A stretch of 32,410 nucleotides of DNA from the IMG/VR virus record IMGVR_UViG_3300047476_001353, positions 1 to 32,410 of that record, one strand, 5' to 3'. This document shows, piece after piece, positions 1-6,732 of the stretch. A program made the position numbers and the translations under genes. Every line of letters starts with the position of its first letter. The stretch's first letter is position 1. Below the pieces are notes generated by a model, which was not told the origin of the DNA, made no database searches, and was given only the letters and a program-made list of their open reading frames with translations. This stretch comes from a virus.

Positions 1-263
1 CTCTTGGTACTTCAGGTACTCTTGGTACTTCAGGTGCTACTGGTGGTCTTGCTTGTACTTCAGGTGCTACTTGTCTTGCTTGTACTTCAGGTGCTACTGG
101 TGGTCTTGCCGGTACTCTTGGTACTTCAGGTACTCTTGGTACTTCAGGTGCTACTGGTGGTCTTGCTTGTACTTCAGGTGCTACTTGTCTTGCTTGTACT
201 TCAGGTGCTACTGGTGGTCTTGCCGGTACTCTTGGCGCTTCAGGTGCTACTGGTGGTCTTGGT
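1..263 (-). repeat. Tandem 114-bp coding repeat (38-residue PEVPR/PEVQAR unit)
   Basis: The same sequence recurs at positions 1, 115 and 229, a period of exactly 114 bp (38 codons). About two full copies and a diverging third are visible, and the array continues past the left edge. Inside each unit are shorter 9- to 18-bp sub-repeats encoding PEVPR, PEVQAR and ARPPVAPEV. The first two units look essentially identical at the DNA level, which suggests recent expansion. The period is a multiple of three, so copy-number change keeps the frame. Confidence 0.9.
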
Positions 264-799
264 GTTGATGCCGCTAACGACAGGCCTGGTGCTGCAGCAC
301 GAGGTGCGGTCAATGTTGTTATATGCCGCCTGAGTGTTCCTATTTTTCCACTAACAGCTCTCTGGATTCTACGAGCATCTCTTCTGATGAAGCGAGGACT
401 GAATCTTCTTAGTGCACTACGATTGCGACGCTGACCAGAAGATCTGGCATCCCTTCTGCGGCGGCCGCCCAGATCAAAATCTGGAACACCAGTATTACTG
501 CTAGACGTATCAAACAGTTTAATAATATCTCTAAGAAGTTTATTTTGTTGCTCAGCGCCAATGACCAATTGGTCAGATGTTATATTCATCCCACTCAAAA
601 GATCAGCTGTTTTAGTCTGCCCACTCTGTTGCAACAGATTAGATCTTTGCGCAGATATAGCATCATCGTTAGTGACTTGTTTAAACGATCTCATGACAGA
701 TTTTAATCTATTAACAGCGGCAAGAGAAGGATTGCGCTCTATTGCAGCACGAGAACTTCCAACTTTTTGCTCATTTGGCTGCTTTGGTAGTTCTTTCAT
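1..799 (-). CDS. PEVPR-repeat virion protein, C-terminus cut by window edge; possible tape-measure/tail protein
   Basis: I do not recognise this protein with certainty. At least 266 residues are visible from the ATG at 799 to the left edge, with no stop. Residues 1-105 look helical and polar and contain a segment EQQNKLLRDIIKLF (about 83-96). Residues 111-160 are strongly basic (GGRRRRDAR, then RRF and RRDARR). From about residue 180 the chain is a proline-rich repeat of PEVPR, PEVQAR and ARPPVA units. The ATG overlaps the stop of the upstream holin-like gene as ATGA, so it is translated in the same leftward operon. It is the next soluble protein after the gp26/gp51 pair; in many tailed phages the gene after the tail-assembly chaperones is the tape measure. 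That is the main reason for suggesting a tape-measure or tail-internal role, and it is inference only. Confidence 0.6.
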   Translation of the reverse strand, partial: MKELPKQPNEQKVGSSRAAIERNPSLAAVNRLKSVMRSFKQVTNDDAISAQRSNLLQQSGQTKTADLLSGMNITSDQLVIGAEQQNKLLRDIIKLFDTSSSNTGVPDFDLGGRRRRDARSSGQRRNRSALRRFSPRFIRRDARRIQRAVSGKIGTLRRHITTLTAPRAAAPGLSLAASTPRPPVAPEAPRVPARPPVAPEVQARQVAPEVQARPPVAPEVPRVPEVPRVPARPPVAPEVQARQVAPEVQARPPVAPEVPRVPEVPR

Positions 800-1101
800 G
801 CTATGTTATCTCTTTCATCCACACTTCTATTTCTTCTAACTTTCTCGAGTCCACGAGTCCATGCAGTGATGCCTAGAATAGCACCAAATGAAATGTGTAT
901 GAGACCACCATTAGTCAAGGTAATACTGCTCCATGGCATGTAGCTAACATTTTCTACACCAAAAGCATGTAGAAATACTGGCATGGCCATGGTCAATACA
1001 GGATAAAGAACAAAGTCGACAAAGCATATCAACATATAAAGCCAACCCATAGCTGGCCTCCAATAAGATTTAATCCAATTTTCTTCAACATTATTTGCCA
1101 T
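796..1101 (-). CDS. Holin-like 3-TM family membrane protein
   Basis: This 101-residue protein starts at the ATG at 1101 (MANNVEENW); a longer reading from 1170 would run through the gp51-like ORF and is unlikely. A WRPAMGW motif (residues 15-20) leads into a long hydrophobic stretch at about 20-45. A second one lies at about 65-81 (GGLIHISFGAILGITAW), followed by a basic, charged tail. This matches my memory of the GTA_holin_3TM family (PF11351), which forms inner-membrane pores for endolysin release. Its start lies inside the gp51-like ORF and its stop overlaps the next ATG (ATGA), so it is translationally coupled on both sides. No endolysin is seen beside it. A structural or assembly role for the membrane protein cannot be excluded. 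Confidence 0.65.
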   Translation of the reverse strand: MANNVEENWIKSYWRPAMGWLYMLICFVDFVLYPVLTMAMPVFLHAFGVENVSYMPWSSITLTNGGLIHISFGAILGITAWTRGLEKVRRNRSVDERDNIA

Positions 1102-1276
1102 TTTTTTCGCGCTGCTCTTTAAGTTCCTGAAGGAATTGTAAAAGCATCTGTACAAAGATGTCGCGTTCAAATGGTATAAGGTCTTCGACTTCAGCTATTG
1201 AATACTTGTGATGCTGAATCAAAGAGAACAACATTTGATAGTAGTTCTCTAGAGTATTGTGATTCAGCCCAATGTA
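1091..1276 (-). CDS. 51: gp51-like -1 frame extension of gp26 (tail-assembly chaperone T-part)
   Basis: This ORF is open in the -1 frame relative to gp26, immediately downstream of a seven-T run. After a -1 slip translation continues YIGLNHNTLENYYQMLFSL and ends EKNGK at the TAA at 1093-1091, adding 61 residues. The core, LIQHHKYSIAEVEDLIPFERD, resembles the small gp51-type proteins of T4-like phages as I remember them, and the pattern of tail-chaperone T domains. The only in-frame ATG (1234) would give a 47-residue protein that lacks the first 14 residues, and no good ribosome binding site precedes it. Expression as a gp26-gp51 fusion of 293 residues is therefore the better reading. T4 itself has separate genes 26 and 51. 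Frameshifting is inferred, not shown. Confidence 0.65.
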   Translation of the reverse strand, partial: YIGLNHNTLENYYQMLFSLIQHHKYSIAEVEDLIPFERDIFVQMLLQFLQELKEQREKNGK

Positions 1277-1971
1277 AAAAAATCAGTCAGACTCGTTAGT
1301 TCAATGACACGATCTTTGCCGTTTGAATTCTTGTATTCAAGCTTATGGTAAAGTCGGGGTGTATTAGACATAAAGGCCTGAATTTTTTCTAGTGTTGCAA
1401 CGTTACAATCATCCAAGAATTCTTCTACATCCTTATTTGAATAATCCGAAGCCTCGTAGATGTCTTCGCCATCATAGATCTTATCAATACATCTTAGTAT
1501 CAGTTCATAATATGCAGAATTAGTCTTAAAATAGTCCTTATCATCAAAAATAGATGCAGCAGGCCACTTCATTACAATACCCATGGAATCAGTGATCTTA
1601 ATTACCTTTTCTACATTTTCCGGAAATTCTACTTCAATCTTATCTAGATCAATTTCGAAATCATAGATCCTTTCATCATCGTTATCTCTATAAGATACCT
1701 TCACAATGTTGCTGACTGATATTGATCGTAGCTTTAGGAACAGATATTCTAGATCAAATACAGAAAGCTTATCAATATCAAACGAATCATCCATACAGCA
1801 GTTGTTTACTATTTGCTTCATGGCTCTAAAGATATCAGCAGAATCTTCAGATGACTTGGCCATAAGAAGAATCTTTTCTTCTCTCACCAAGAATTGTCTG
1901 AATGTTTGCTTCTTTGAGGTAGAAGGTATTTTGAATTCGTGAATAGAATGCTTTACTTTAGGTAGTGCCAT
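1264..1971 (-). CDS. 26: gp26-like baseplate hub/tail assembly protein
   Basis: The 235-residue protein begins MALPKVKHSIHEFKIPS and has the typical gp26 core FRQFLVREEKILLMA (about residues 25-39) followed by AMKQIVNNC and FDIDKLSVFDLEYLFLKLR. T4 gp26 is 208 residues and belongs to the T4 baseplate family (PF12322). It is classically called a hub subunit, but its N-terminal organisation also resembles tail-assembly chaperone G proteins. A good ribosome binding site (GGAGAA, 8 bases before the ATG) lies in the 15-base gap after the tube-like gene. The last seven codons carry the T TTT TTT slippery site that links it to the gp51-like ORF. Identification is confident; the chaperone role is inference. 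Confidence 0.85.
   Translation of the reverse strand: MALPKVKHSIHEFKIPSTSKKQTFRQFLVREEKILLMAKSSEDSADIFRAMKQIVNNCCMDDSFDIDKLSVFDLEYLFLKLRSISVSNIVKVSYRDNDDERIYDFEIDLDKIEVEFPENVEKVIKITDSMGIVMKWPAASIFDDKDYFKTNSAYYELILRCIDKIYDGEDIYEASDYSNKDVEEFLDDCNVATLEKIQAFMSNTPRLYHKLEYKNSNGKDRVIELTSLTDFFTLG
1276..1282 (-). promoter_or_regulatory. Candidate -1 programmed frameshift site, T TTT TTT
   Basis: On the minus strand the gp26 codons read ACT GAT TTT TTT ACA TTG GGC TGA, so the heptamer T TTT TTT is in the canonical X XXY YYZ phase. The 0-frame stop follows four codons later (1266-1264). Slipping back one base gives TAC ATT GGG CTG and enters the gp51-like ORF. A CTCTAGAG palindrome lies downstream, but I could not identify a convincing pseudoknot. 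Polymerase slippage on seven U residues would produce the same product. Confidence 0.6.
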
Positions 1972-1986
1972 TATATTAGTTCTCCA

Positions 1987-2619
1987 CTATGCTCGCTTAA
2001 AGCGCCAATGATTAAATGCAAACTGCACATTAACTTTAAATAGATTATTGTTATTACTCCAAGACAGAGCATTATCCGTTACTGAGATAGGAAATGCATC
2101 TATCAGTTCTATTATACCGGTAGGTATTACTGGAGGCGGAGTATTACCTACAGATTTATTAGTACCTCTATTGTTGAATATTTTTATTTCAACAATCTTT
2201 GAAACAATAGTATCCTTATAATTTGTTGCATATAATTGTCTCAATAATCCAGGGACTTCTGAAACAGGAACTCCAGCGATAGGATCGCCGTAGTTAACAA
2301 TTAAATTGGACCACTTATAGAAAAGATCAAAGACTTCTTGATTTTCTGCTTCTATAAAAGATATATCAATATCAGAAAATTGTACATTTGTAGGAGATTT
2401 GACGACATTACCTACGCCATATCTTCTAGTTTCATAATTAGCAAAATTAACTCCTGGCATCTTAACACTATCTGCACGGTATGTCAGTAGTTCTGATGTA
2501 TCTCTGCCGAAAGAACTAGCTAGTCCTGCAGGTGGCGAAAATACAACTTCATATCTATTTGTTTGAAGTACGCCATATCTATTTACATTAGATGTAAAAT
2601 TTTGTATATTGAATGCCAT
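1987..2619 (-). CDS. 54: Tail-tube-fold protein, probable tube initiator (gp54/gp19-like)
   Basis: I place the start at ATG 2619 (MAFNIQNFTSNVN), which overlaps the previous stop as TAATG, giving 210 residues; an upstream ATG at 2649 would add 10 residues inside the preceding gene. The pattern RYEVVFSPP, then YRADSVKMPGVNF, then a VQFSDIDISFIE strand and a FDLFYKWSN helix is that of the gp19/gp54 tail-tube family. The chain ends FKVNVQFAFNHWRFKRA. T4 gp19 has 163 residues and gp54 has 320, so length does not decide between them. Gp48, the partner of gp54, is encoded just across the divergent promoter, and gp54 starts the tube on the baseplate, so I favour gp54. It could instead be a tube subunit. 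Confidence 0.6.
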   Translation of the reverse strand: MAFNIQNFTSNVNRYGVLQTNRYEVVFSPPAGLASSFGRDTSELLTYRADSVKMPGVNFANYETRRYGVGNVVKSPTNVQFSDIDISFIEAENQEVFDLFYKWSNLIVNYGDPIAGVPVSEVPGLLRQLYATNYKDTIVSKIVEIKIFNNRGTNKSVGNTPPPVIPTGIIELIDAFPISVTDNALSWSNNNNLFKVNVQFAFNHWRFKRA

Positions 2620-3227
2620 TAGACTACTTGACTCCTGGACTTGTTCCACACAGTGTCTTTGTCTGTCTTGACAAACTTTTCGGTCGGAAGCATGAGTGCT
2701 ACATCCCAGAACGAAGGTTCTATATTTAAAAATTTTGACTGTACATGATCAAACAAGTAATGCTTTACACACGGAGCAAAATATCTAAATCTTGCAGCCT
2801 TGTTTAATAACTCATAACTTACTTTAAGCTTTGTAGTAGAGTCAAATTTCTTATTATTGGTAATAGCATACAACTGATCCATTAACTTTGCTCTTAGCAC
2901 TGGTGGTAGATAGTGAAGATTAATTCCTAGAAAACCGTCTGGCTTTAGACCTATTACAAATATAAGAGGGAACAAATCATAGTAAGGTAGAGTTTTCTTA
3001 TGCTTTGGATTATAGAAAAATGAATACATGCTCCCAATGGAATTTTCGTCAATTATATTAGCCAGATTATCTGCATCAGGATCTTGCATGAGCTTCTGGC
3101 GGTTGACGGATGTAATCGCCAATGCTCGGGTACGAAACCAAGTTCTTGCATCTCTTTGCCGAATAGTTTGATCAATTCCTTCAGCCTTACCTAGTTTGGC
3201 TATGCGCTGAAATATGTATGAGGTCAC
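2619..3227 (-). CDS. Conserved T4-like virion protein, gp2-like DNA end protector candidate
   Basis: The 202-residue protein starts at a GTG (3227) that overlaps the gp4 stop as GTGA. It has no signal peptide or membrane segment. Its recognisable core is SFFYNPKHKKTLPYYDLFPLI (about residues 69-89) followed by FLGINLHYLPPVLRAKLMDQ (about 99-118); the N-terminus carries DARTWFRTRA. I recall this YYD-FPLI and GINLHYLPP pattern from marine T4-like phages, next to gene 4. In T4 genes 2 and 4 are also adjacent, and gp2 protects the ends of packaged DNA. The gp2 assignment depends on position and memory of annotations, not on a motif with known chemistry, so it is tentative. Confidence 0.5.
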   Translation of the reverse strand: MTSYIFQRIAKLGKAEGIDQTIRQRDARTWFRTRALAITSVNRQKLMQDPDADNLANIIDENSIGSMYSFFYNPKHKKTLPYYDLFPLIFVIGLKPDGFLGINLHYLPPVLRAKLMDQLYAITNNKKFDSTTKLKVSYELLNKAARFRYFAPCVKHYLFDHVQSKFLNIEPSFWDVALMLPTEKFVKTDKDTVWNKSRSQVV

Positions 3228-3667
3228 TTACCGAATATCTCCTTTTCAGTCATAATTTGAAAAGTCCAGCCTCTATCTTTGCAGTACTCTTTGGCGGCAT
3301 TCCATTTACTGCTATTGACGCCCCAAGTATATACTTCATTAATATACTTCTTATTTATCTTGTCCGTCTTAGTTGGCTCCATTGTTTGCTTGAGAGGCTT
3401 AACTTCTATCATAATGGTTTGTTGCTTGCCGGCAGTATTTTGTGTACATATAATAAAATCGGGAAAGTAACGATGGGGTCTGCCGTCAACAGGGGATATA
3501 TAAGGTATGGCCTTTTCTTCTGAAGACCACCAAATAACATTTGGATGTAAGTCAAAGTGACTCATGAGCCGAAGCTCCCAGCTTGAACGATACGTTATGC
3601 TACTGACGTCTCCTCTGTACTTAGCGGGGTTTTTTGGTTTAAACATACCTTGATAATATTTAGCCAT
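3224..3667 (-). CDS. 4: gp4 head completion protein, TnsA-like nuclease fold
   Basis: The 147-residue protein starts at ATG 3667 (MAKYYQGMFKPKNPAKY); the GTG one codon upstream is less likely. T4 gp4 is 150 residues. The sequence tracks the gp4 family: YRSSWE (E31), the segment EEKAIPYISPVDG, HRYFPDF (D70), and IMIEVKP (E88, K90). The E, D and ExK pattern fits the TnsA-type restriction-endonuclease fold, so a DNA-trimming or end-processing role during head completion is plausible. It is the first gene of the leftward operon, 33 bases from a late-promoter-like element. Catalytic activity is not established here. Confidence 0.9.
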   Translation of the reverse strand: MAKYYQGMFKPKNPAKYRGDVSSITYRSSWELRLMSHFDLHPNVIWWSSEEKAIPYISPVDGRPHRYFPDFIICTQNTAGKQQTIMIEVKPLKQTMEPTKTDKINKKYINEVYTWGVNSSKWNAAKEYCKDRGWTFQIMTEKEIFGK

Positions 3668-3681
3668 CACTTTGGACTCTC

Positions 3682-3689
3682 AATAAATA
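3682..3689 (+). promoter_or_regulatory. Rightward late-promoter-like element (AATAAATA)
   Basis: The sequence AATAAATA is 7 of 8 bases of TATAAATA and lies 31 bases before the gp48 ATG. A strong ribosome binding site (AAGGAAG) lies between the two. It forms a perfect 8-bp inverted repeat with the leftward element 10 bases away. Confidence 0.6.
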
Positions 3690-3699
3690 AGTCAAACTC

Positions 3700-3707
3700 T
3701 ATTTATT
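3700..3707 (-). promoter_or_regulatory. Leftward late-promoter-like element (AATAAATA)
   Basis: On the minus strand the sequence reads AATAAATA, 7 of 8 bases of the T4 late promoter TATAAATA. It is 33 bases ahead of the gp4 ATG and heads the leftward operon. T4-type late promoters need only this -10 element with the phage late sigma factor. Confidence 0.6.
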
Positions 3708-3720
3708 TGAAGGAAGTAAT

Positions 3721-4608
3721 ATGTCAGGAGCACTTGTCGGCGTCGGCCTTCGGGCGGCTGCACTTTTTGCAGTAGGTGATGCCGCAGCAGTATATGGAGA
3801 TCGAGGCAGGTATATTGCAGCTGATCAAAATCTAACATTCCCAGCTGATATATCCGATGCATATATTCATATGCGTTTCTCTGAATATACAAGAAGATCA
3901 ATTCGCGAGCAGCCTTTTTATAATCCTCTAAACAGTATAAGGTTGCCAATACCTTCTAAACTTGTTGATACTACATCAGTGACTTATAGCACCGAAAGTC
4001 TTGGACCAGTTTATGGCATGGCGGCAGAGGCTGTGGCATCAGCAGGATTTAATCGCCAAACAGGCGCATTACCAAATTTGTATAATTTTGGCGCCGCTGT
4101 TGGCGCAGAAGCAGTGTCAGCGCTACCCTCGCGGGCCCAGGGAGCATTAACATCAGCTACAGGGTTGGCTGTTAATCCTTATCAAACAACAACCTTTAAG
4201 ACACCAGAATTTAAAACTCATTCATTTTCATGGAAGTTCACGCCGAACAATAAGCCCGAAAGCGATATATTAGAAAGAATAATTAGAATATTTAAATATC
4301 ATAGCTCTCCGGCTCTCAGCGCCACTGGCTCTTTCTTCACTTATCCTGAAATACTAGAGATACGAATTTTTCCTAATGATGAATATCTTTATAAGTTTAA
4401 ACCCTGTGTAGTTAAAAATGTATCTGTTGACTATGCACCAGCAGGTCCATCTTTTTATAGAGGCTCTAGAGCGCCAACAGCCATAGGATTATCTATAGAG
4501 TTACAAGAAATTGAACTATGGACAAAAGCAGACTACTTTAGAACACCAAGAGGTGTACCACAGCCAGTATCTAGTGTCAATCAACCAAACCTAGCACCGA
4601 GATCTTAA
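3721..4608 (+). CDS. 48: gp48 baseplate tail-tube cap
   Basis: The 295-residue protein has an N-terminal small-residue region, then SIRLPIPSKLVDTTSVTY (about residues 76-93). The C-terminal half has KTHSFSWKFTPNNKPESDI (about 163-181), a helix ILERIIRIFKYH, and FKPCVVKNVSVDYAPAGP. This order matches T4 gp48 as I remember it (FTWDLTPRSTED, then GPCQIQSIRFDKTPNG, then a LTLEI-type strand before the end), although T4 gp48 is longer (364). Gp48 caps the baseplate hub and begins the tail tube with gp54. It is the first gene of the rightward operon, after a strong Shine-Dalgarno sequence. Confidence 0.75.
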   Translation: MSGALVGVGLRAAALFAVGDAAAVYGDRGRYIAADQNLTFPADISDAYIHMRFSEYTRRSIREQPFYNPLNSIRLPIPSKLVDTTSVTYSTESLGPVYGMAAEAVASAGFNRQTGALPNLYNFGAAVGAEAVSALPSRAQGALTSATGLAVNPYQTTTFKTPEFKTHSFSWKFTPNNKPESDILERIIRIFKYHSSPALSATGSFFTYPEILEIRIFPNDEYLYKFKPCVVKNVSVDYAPAGPSFYRGSRAPTAIGLSIELQEIELWTKADYFRTPRGVPQPVSSVNQPNLAPRS

Positions 4609-4612
4609 TCTG

Positions 4613-5488
4613 ATGGAAAGATACTTCGAGAAATTTAGCTCAATAAGCTATGCTAATACTATTGCTAAAAACATAACTCAGAGAACAACTTTTGTTAACT
4701 CTGTCTACAATAATCCTCTGTTCTATTATCCATATGACATAGCACAGTCAGAGCGTCCCGATGGTATTGCCGGCCGCTACTATGGCGATGAATATATGTC
4801 GTGGTTGCTTTATCTATCAAATAAGGTAATTGATCCATACTATGACTGGTATATGGATCAAGCTACGCTGCAAGACTTCATTACCAAAAAGTATGAATCG
4901 TTGGCCAAAGCAATGACAAGAACCAAGTTCTATAGAAATAACTGGTATAGTGATCAAACCCCAACGATCAGCGCAAGTGCTTATAGTATATTGTCACCGA
5001 ATCATACCAAATATTATGAACCGGTTCCCATCAATGGAGAAATAGTCAATAATCCTACTGAGTATACAAGAAGAAAAGAAGATTGGACCGTTACTACAAA
5101 TCAGATAGTAAGCTATGCTGTTGCCAATGGTTCGTCTTTTGAAACCGATGAGATTGTTGATGTAGTCTTCAATGCAAATCAAAAAGGTACTGGTCAAGTA
5201 ACATTTGCAAACACAACAACTACAATACTGCAGCATATGGCTGGTGTGGTAACTACGGGCACTATTGGATCAAGTTATCTCTATGGGCGAGATAGTAAAA
5301 CAAATACTGCATTTACTGCAGTCAATAGCTCGATATTGTCAATACCTGCCAACGAGGCATCATTCTGGAGCCCTGTTACATACTACGATTATGAAGATGA
5401 ACTAAACGAACAAAATAAATCAATACTGGTACTGAAGAATGAATACTCCAGTACTGTATCTAAACAGCTTAAGCAACTATTGAGATAA
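4613..5488 (+). CDS. 53: gp53 baseplate wedge subunit
   Basis: The 291-residue protein has the gp53 signature early: RYYGDEYMSWLLYLSNKVID (about residues 55-74) followed by PYYDWYMDQATLQDFITKKY. T4 gp53 (196 residues) has the equivalent WVLLMCNDNYDPYYGW segment. The C-terminus (EDELNEQNKSILVLKNEY, about 261-278) matches the helical end of gp53. The extra length comes from a beta-rich insert at about residues 130-255. Gp53 clamps neighbouring wedges together. Only four bases separate it from gp48, and no strong ribosome binding site is visible, which suggests coupling. Confidence 0.85.
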   Translation: MERYFEKFSSISYANTIAKNITQRTTFVNSVYNNPLFYYPYDIAQSERPDGIAGRYYGDEYMSWLLYLSNKVIDPYYDWYMDQATLQDFITKKYESLAKAMTRTKFYRNNWYSDQTPTISASAYSILSPNHTKYYEPVPINGEIVNNPTEYTRRKEDWTVTTNQIVSYAVANGSSFETDEIVDVVFNANQKGTGQVTFANTTTTILQHMAGVVTTGTIGSSYLYGRDSKTNTAFTAVNSSILSIPANEASFWSPVTYYDYEDELNEQNKSILVLKNEYSSTVSKQLKQLLR

Positions 5489-5496
5489 TTATAATA

Positions 5497-6732
5497 ATGA
5501 CAAATACAACATATCGTCTTGGTGATGTAGAAATTTCAGAATTAATCATATATTCTGAGCGTGGATCTACACGACTACTGAATTCTTTGGTTAGTACTTC
5601 CATCTACGAGAGCATATTCACACCCGGCATTGTATGTGATATCAAGGTCATCGACATGAATGACCAGCTCGGTCAGCTAAGATTGTCGGGTGATGAGCTT
5701 GTATACATGGAGCTTTATGTTCTAGGTAGTGAAAGAGCAAAATACAACTTTGCCTTGCATAAACTATCTGAGTTAGAAAATGTTGGTGCACAAAAAGGTA
5801 AGATGTATACATTACAGTGTGTATCTGAAGAAGCAATGTTTGCTAAGACCAATTTTGTTCAAAAGAGTTACAATCAGCTTTGCTCCGAGATGATTGAGGA
5901 TATACACACAAATTATCTAAAAAGTGTTAAGCCGATTGTTGTAGAGCCAACTCGCCTCCCGCAGCGTATTGTTATACCACATAAAGGCCCCTATGAAGCT
6001 ATTAATCTTATTAAGCGGCGCTCTGTGTCGGCTGAGCAAGATGCGTCATTGTATATGTTCTTTGAAAATAGAACTAATGAGCAGCAGACATTTAATTTTG
6101 TTACTATGGAGAAGATGTTTACCGGCTCACCAGTAAAAGACTTTCAGATGTCTGATGCTATTAATATCAATTCATTGGCTAGAGCTGATGATAATATCAT
6201 TTCATTCAAAATTCCAAATCAGTTCAGCTCGACAGACAGAATTGCTCATGGTGGGCCACGAAGAGTGACCACATTCAATTTTACTACATGGGAATTTGAG
6301 ACACGTAACGTGCAGACCGATGATTCTGCTTTCAATGATGGCGGTACTGGTACTATGAACTCATCATCGTTTAGAAATAGATATTTTAACGCAAATATTC
6401 CACCACAGGCAATGATCCCGGTTGATAATTCACAAAGGCCGGAAACTCATATTCCGGAAGCAACACCTAATCTTCAAGCATACATGGCATCTATGATGCA
6501 GAACTCAATAAAGATTAAAGTAATCGGCGATACTATATTAACTGCTGGTGTAACCATTAACTGTCAGTTGCCCAACAGGCAAGCATTTACCGGTGCATCA
6601 GCAGAAGATCCATTAATCACTGGCAAGTTTCTCATTACGCGTGTACATCACCGAATTGCTGAAGCTATGGACAAGCCAAGATATACATGTATCATTGAAG
6701 CTATTAAGGGTAGATATGAGGAAACAGTCTGA
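5497..6732 (+). CDS. 27: gp27 baseplate hub subunit
   Basis: The 411-residue protein (T4 gp27: 391) opens with a strand-rich domain, LGDVEISELIIYSE, then TSIYESIFTPGIVCDIKVID (about residues 33-52), typical of hub proteins with tube-like domains. A later part, IVIPHKGPYEAINLIKRRSV (about 158-177) then ASLYMFFENR, matches the hub-domain pattern in which a helix over a beta sheet precedes an FFEN strand. Gp27 trimers connect the tube to the gp5 spike. The stop overlaps the gp5 start (TGATG), in line with hub and spike being made together. Confidence 0.85.
   Translation: MTNTTYRLGDVEISELIIYSERGSTRLLNSLVSTSIYESIFTPGIVCDIKVIDMNDQLGQLRLSGDELVYMELYVLGSERAKYNFALHKLSELENVGAQKGKMYTLQCVSEEAMFAKTNFVQKSYNQLCSEMIEDIHTNYLKSVKPIVVEPTRLPQRIVIPHKGPYEAINLIKRRSVSAEQDASLYMFFENRTNEQQTFNFVTMEKMFTGSPVKDFQMSDAININSLARADDNIISFKIPNQFSSTDRIAHGGPRRVTTFNFTTWEFETRNVQTDDSAFNDGGTGTMNSSSFRNRYFNANIPPQAMIPVDNSQRPETHIPEATPNLQAYMASMMQNSIKIKVIGDTILTAGVTINCQLPNRQAFTGASAEDPLITGKFLITRVHHRIAEAMDKPRYTCIIEAIKGRYEETV

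Noticed and set aside
4-333. Leucine/valine-rich plus-strand ORFs (4-333 and 53-268)
   Set aside because: They are the antisense reading of the PEVPR repeat; their low complexity and repeat-driven openness explain them, and the minus-strand frame continues the operon.
796-1170. Longer 124-residue start for the holin-like protein
   Set aside because: The first 23 residues run through the gp51-like coding sequence in another frame; ATG 1101 gives a normal N-terminus for this family.
1987-2649. Ten-residue longer start for the tube-like protein
   Set aside because: It lies within the preceding gene, while ATG 2619 forms a TAATG overlap and yields a typical MAFN start.
3692-3949. Minus-strand 85-residue ORF across the promoter region
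   Set aside because: It is antisense to the start of gp48 and would overlap the divergent promoter; no ribosome binding site or family pattern is seen.
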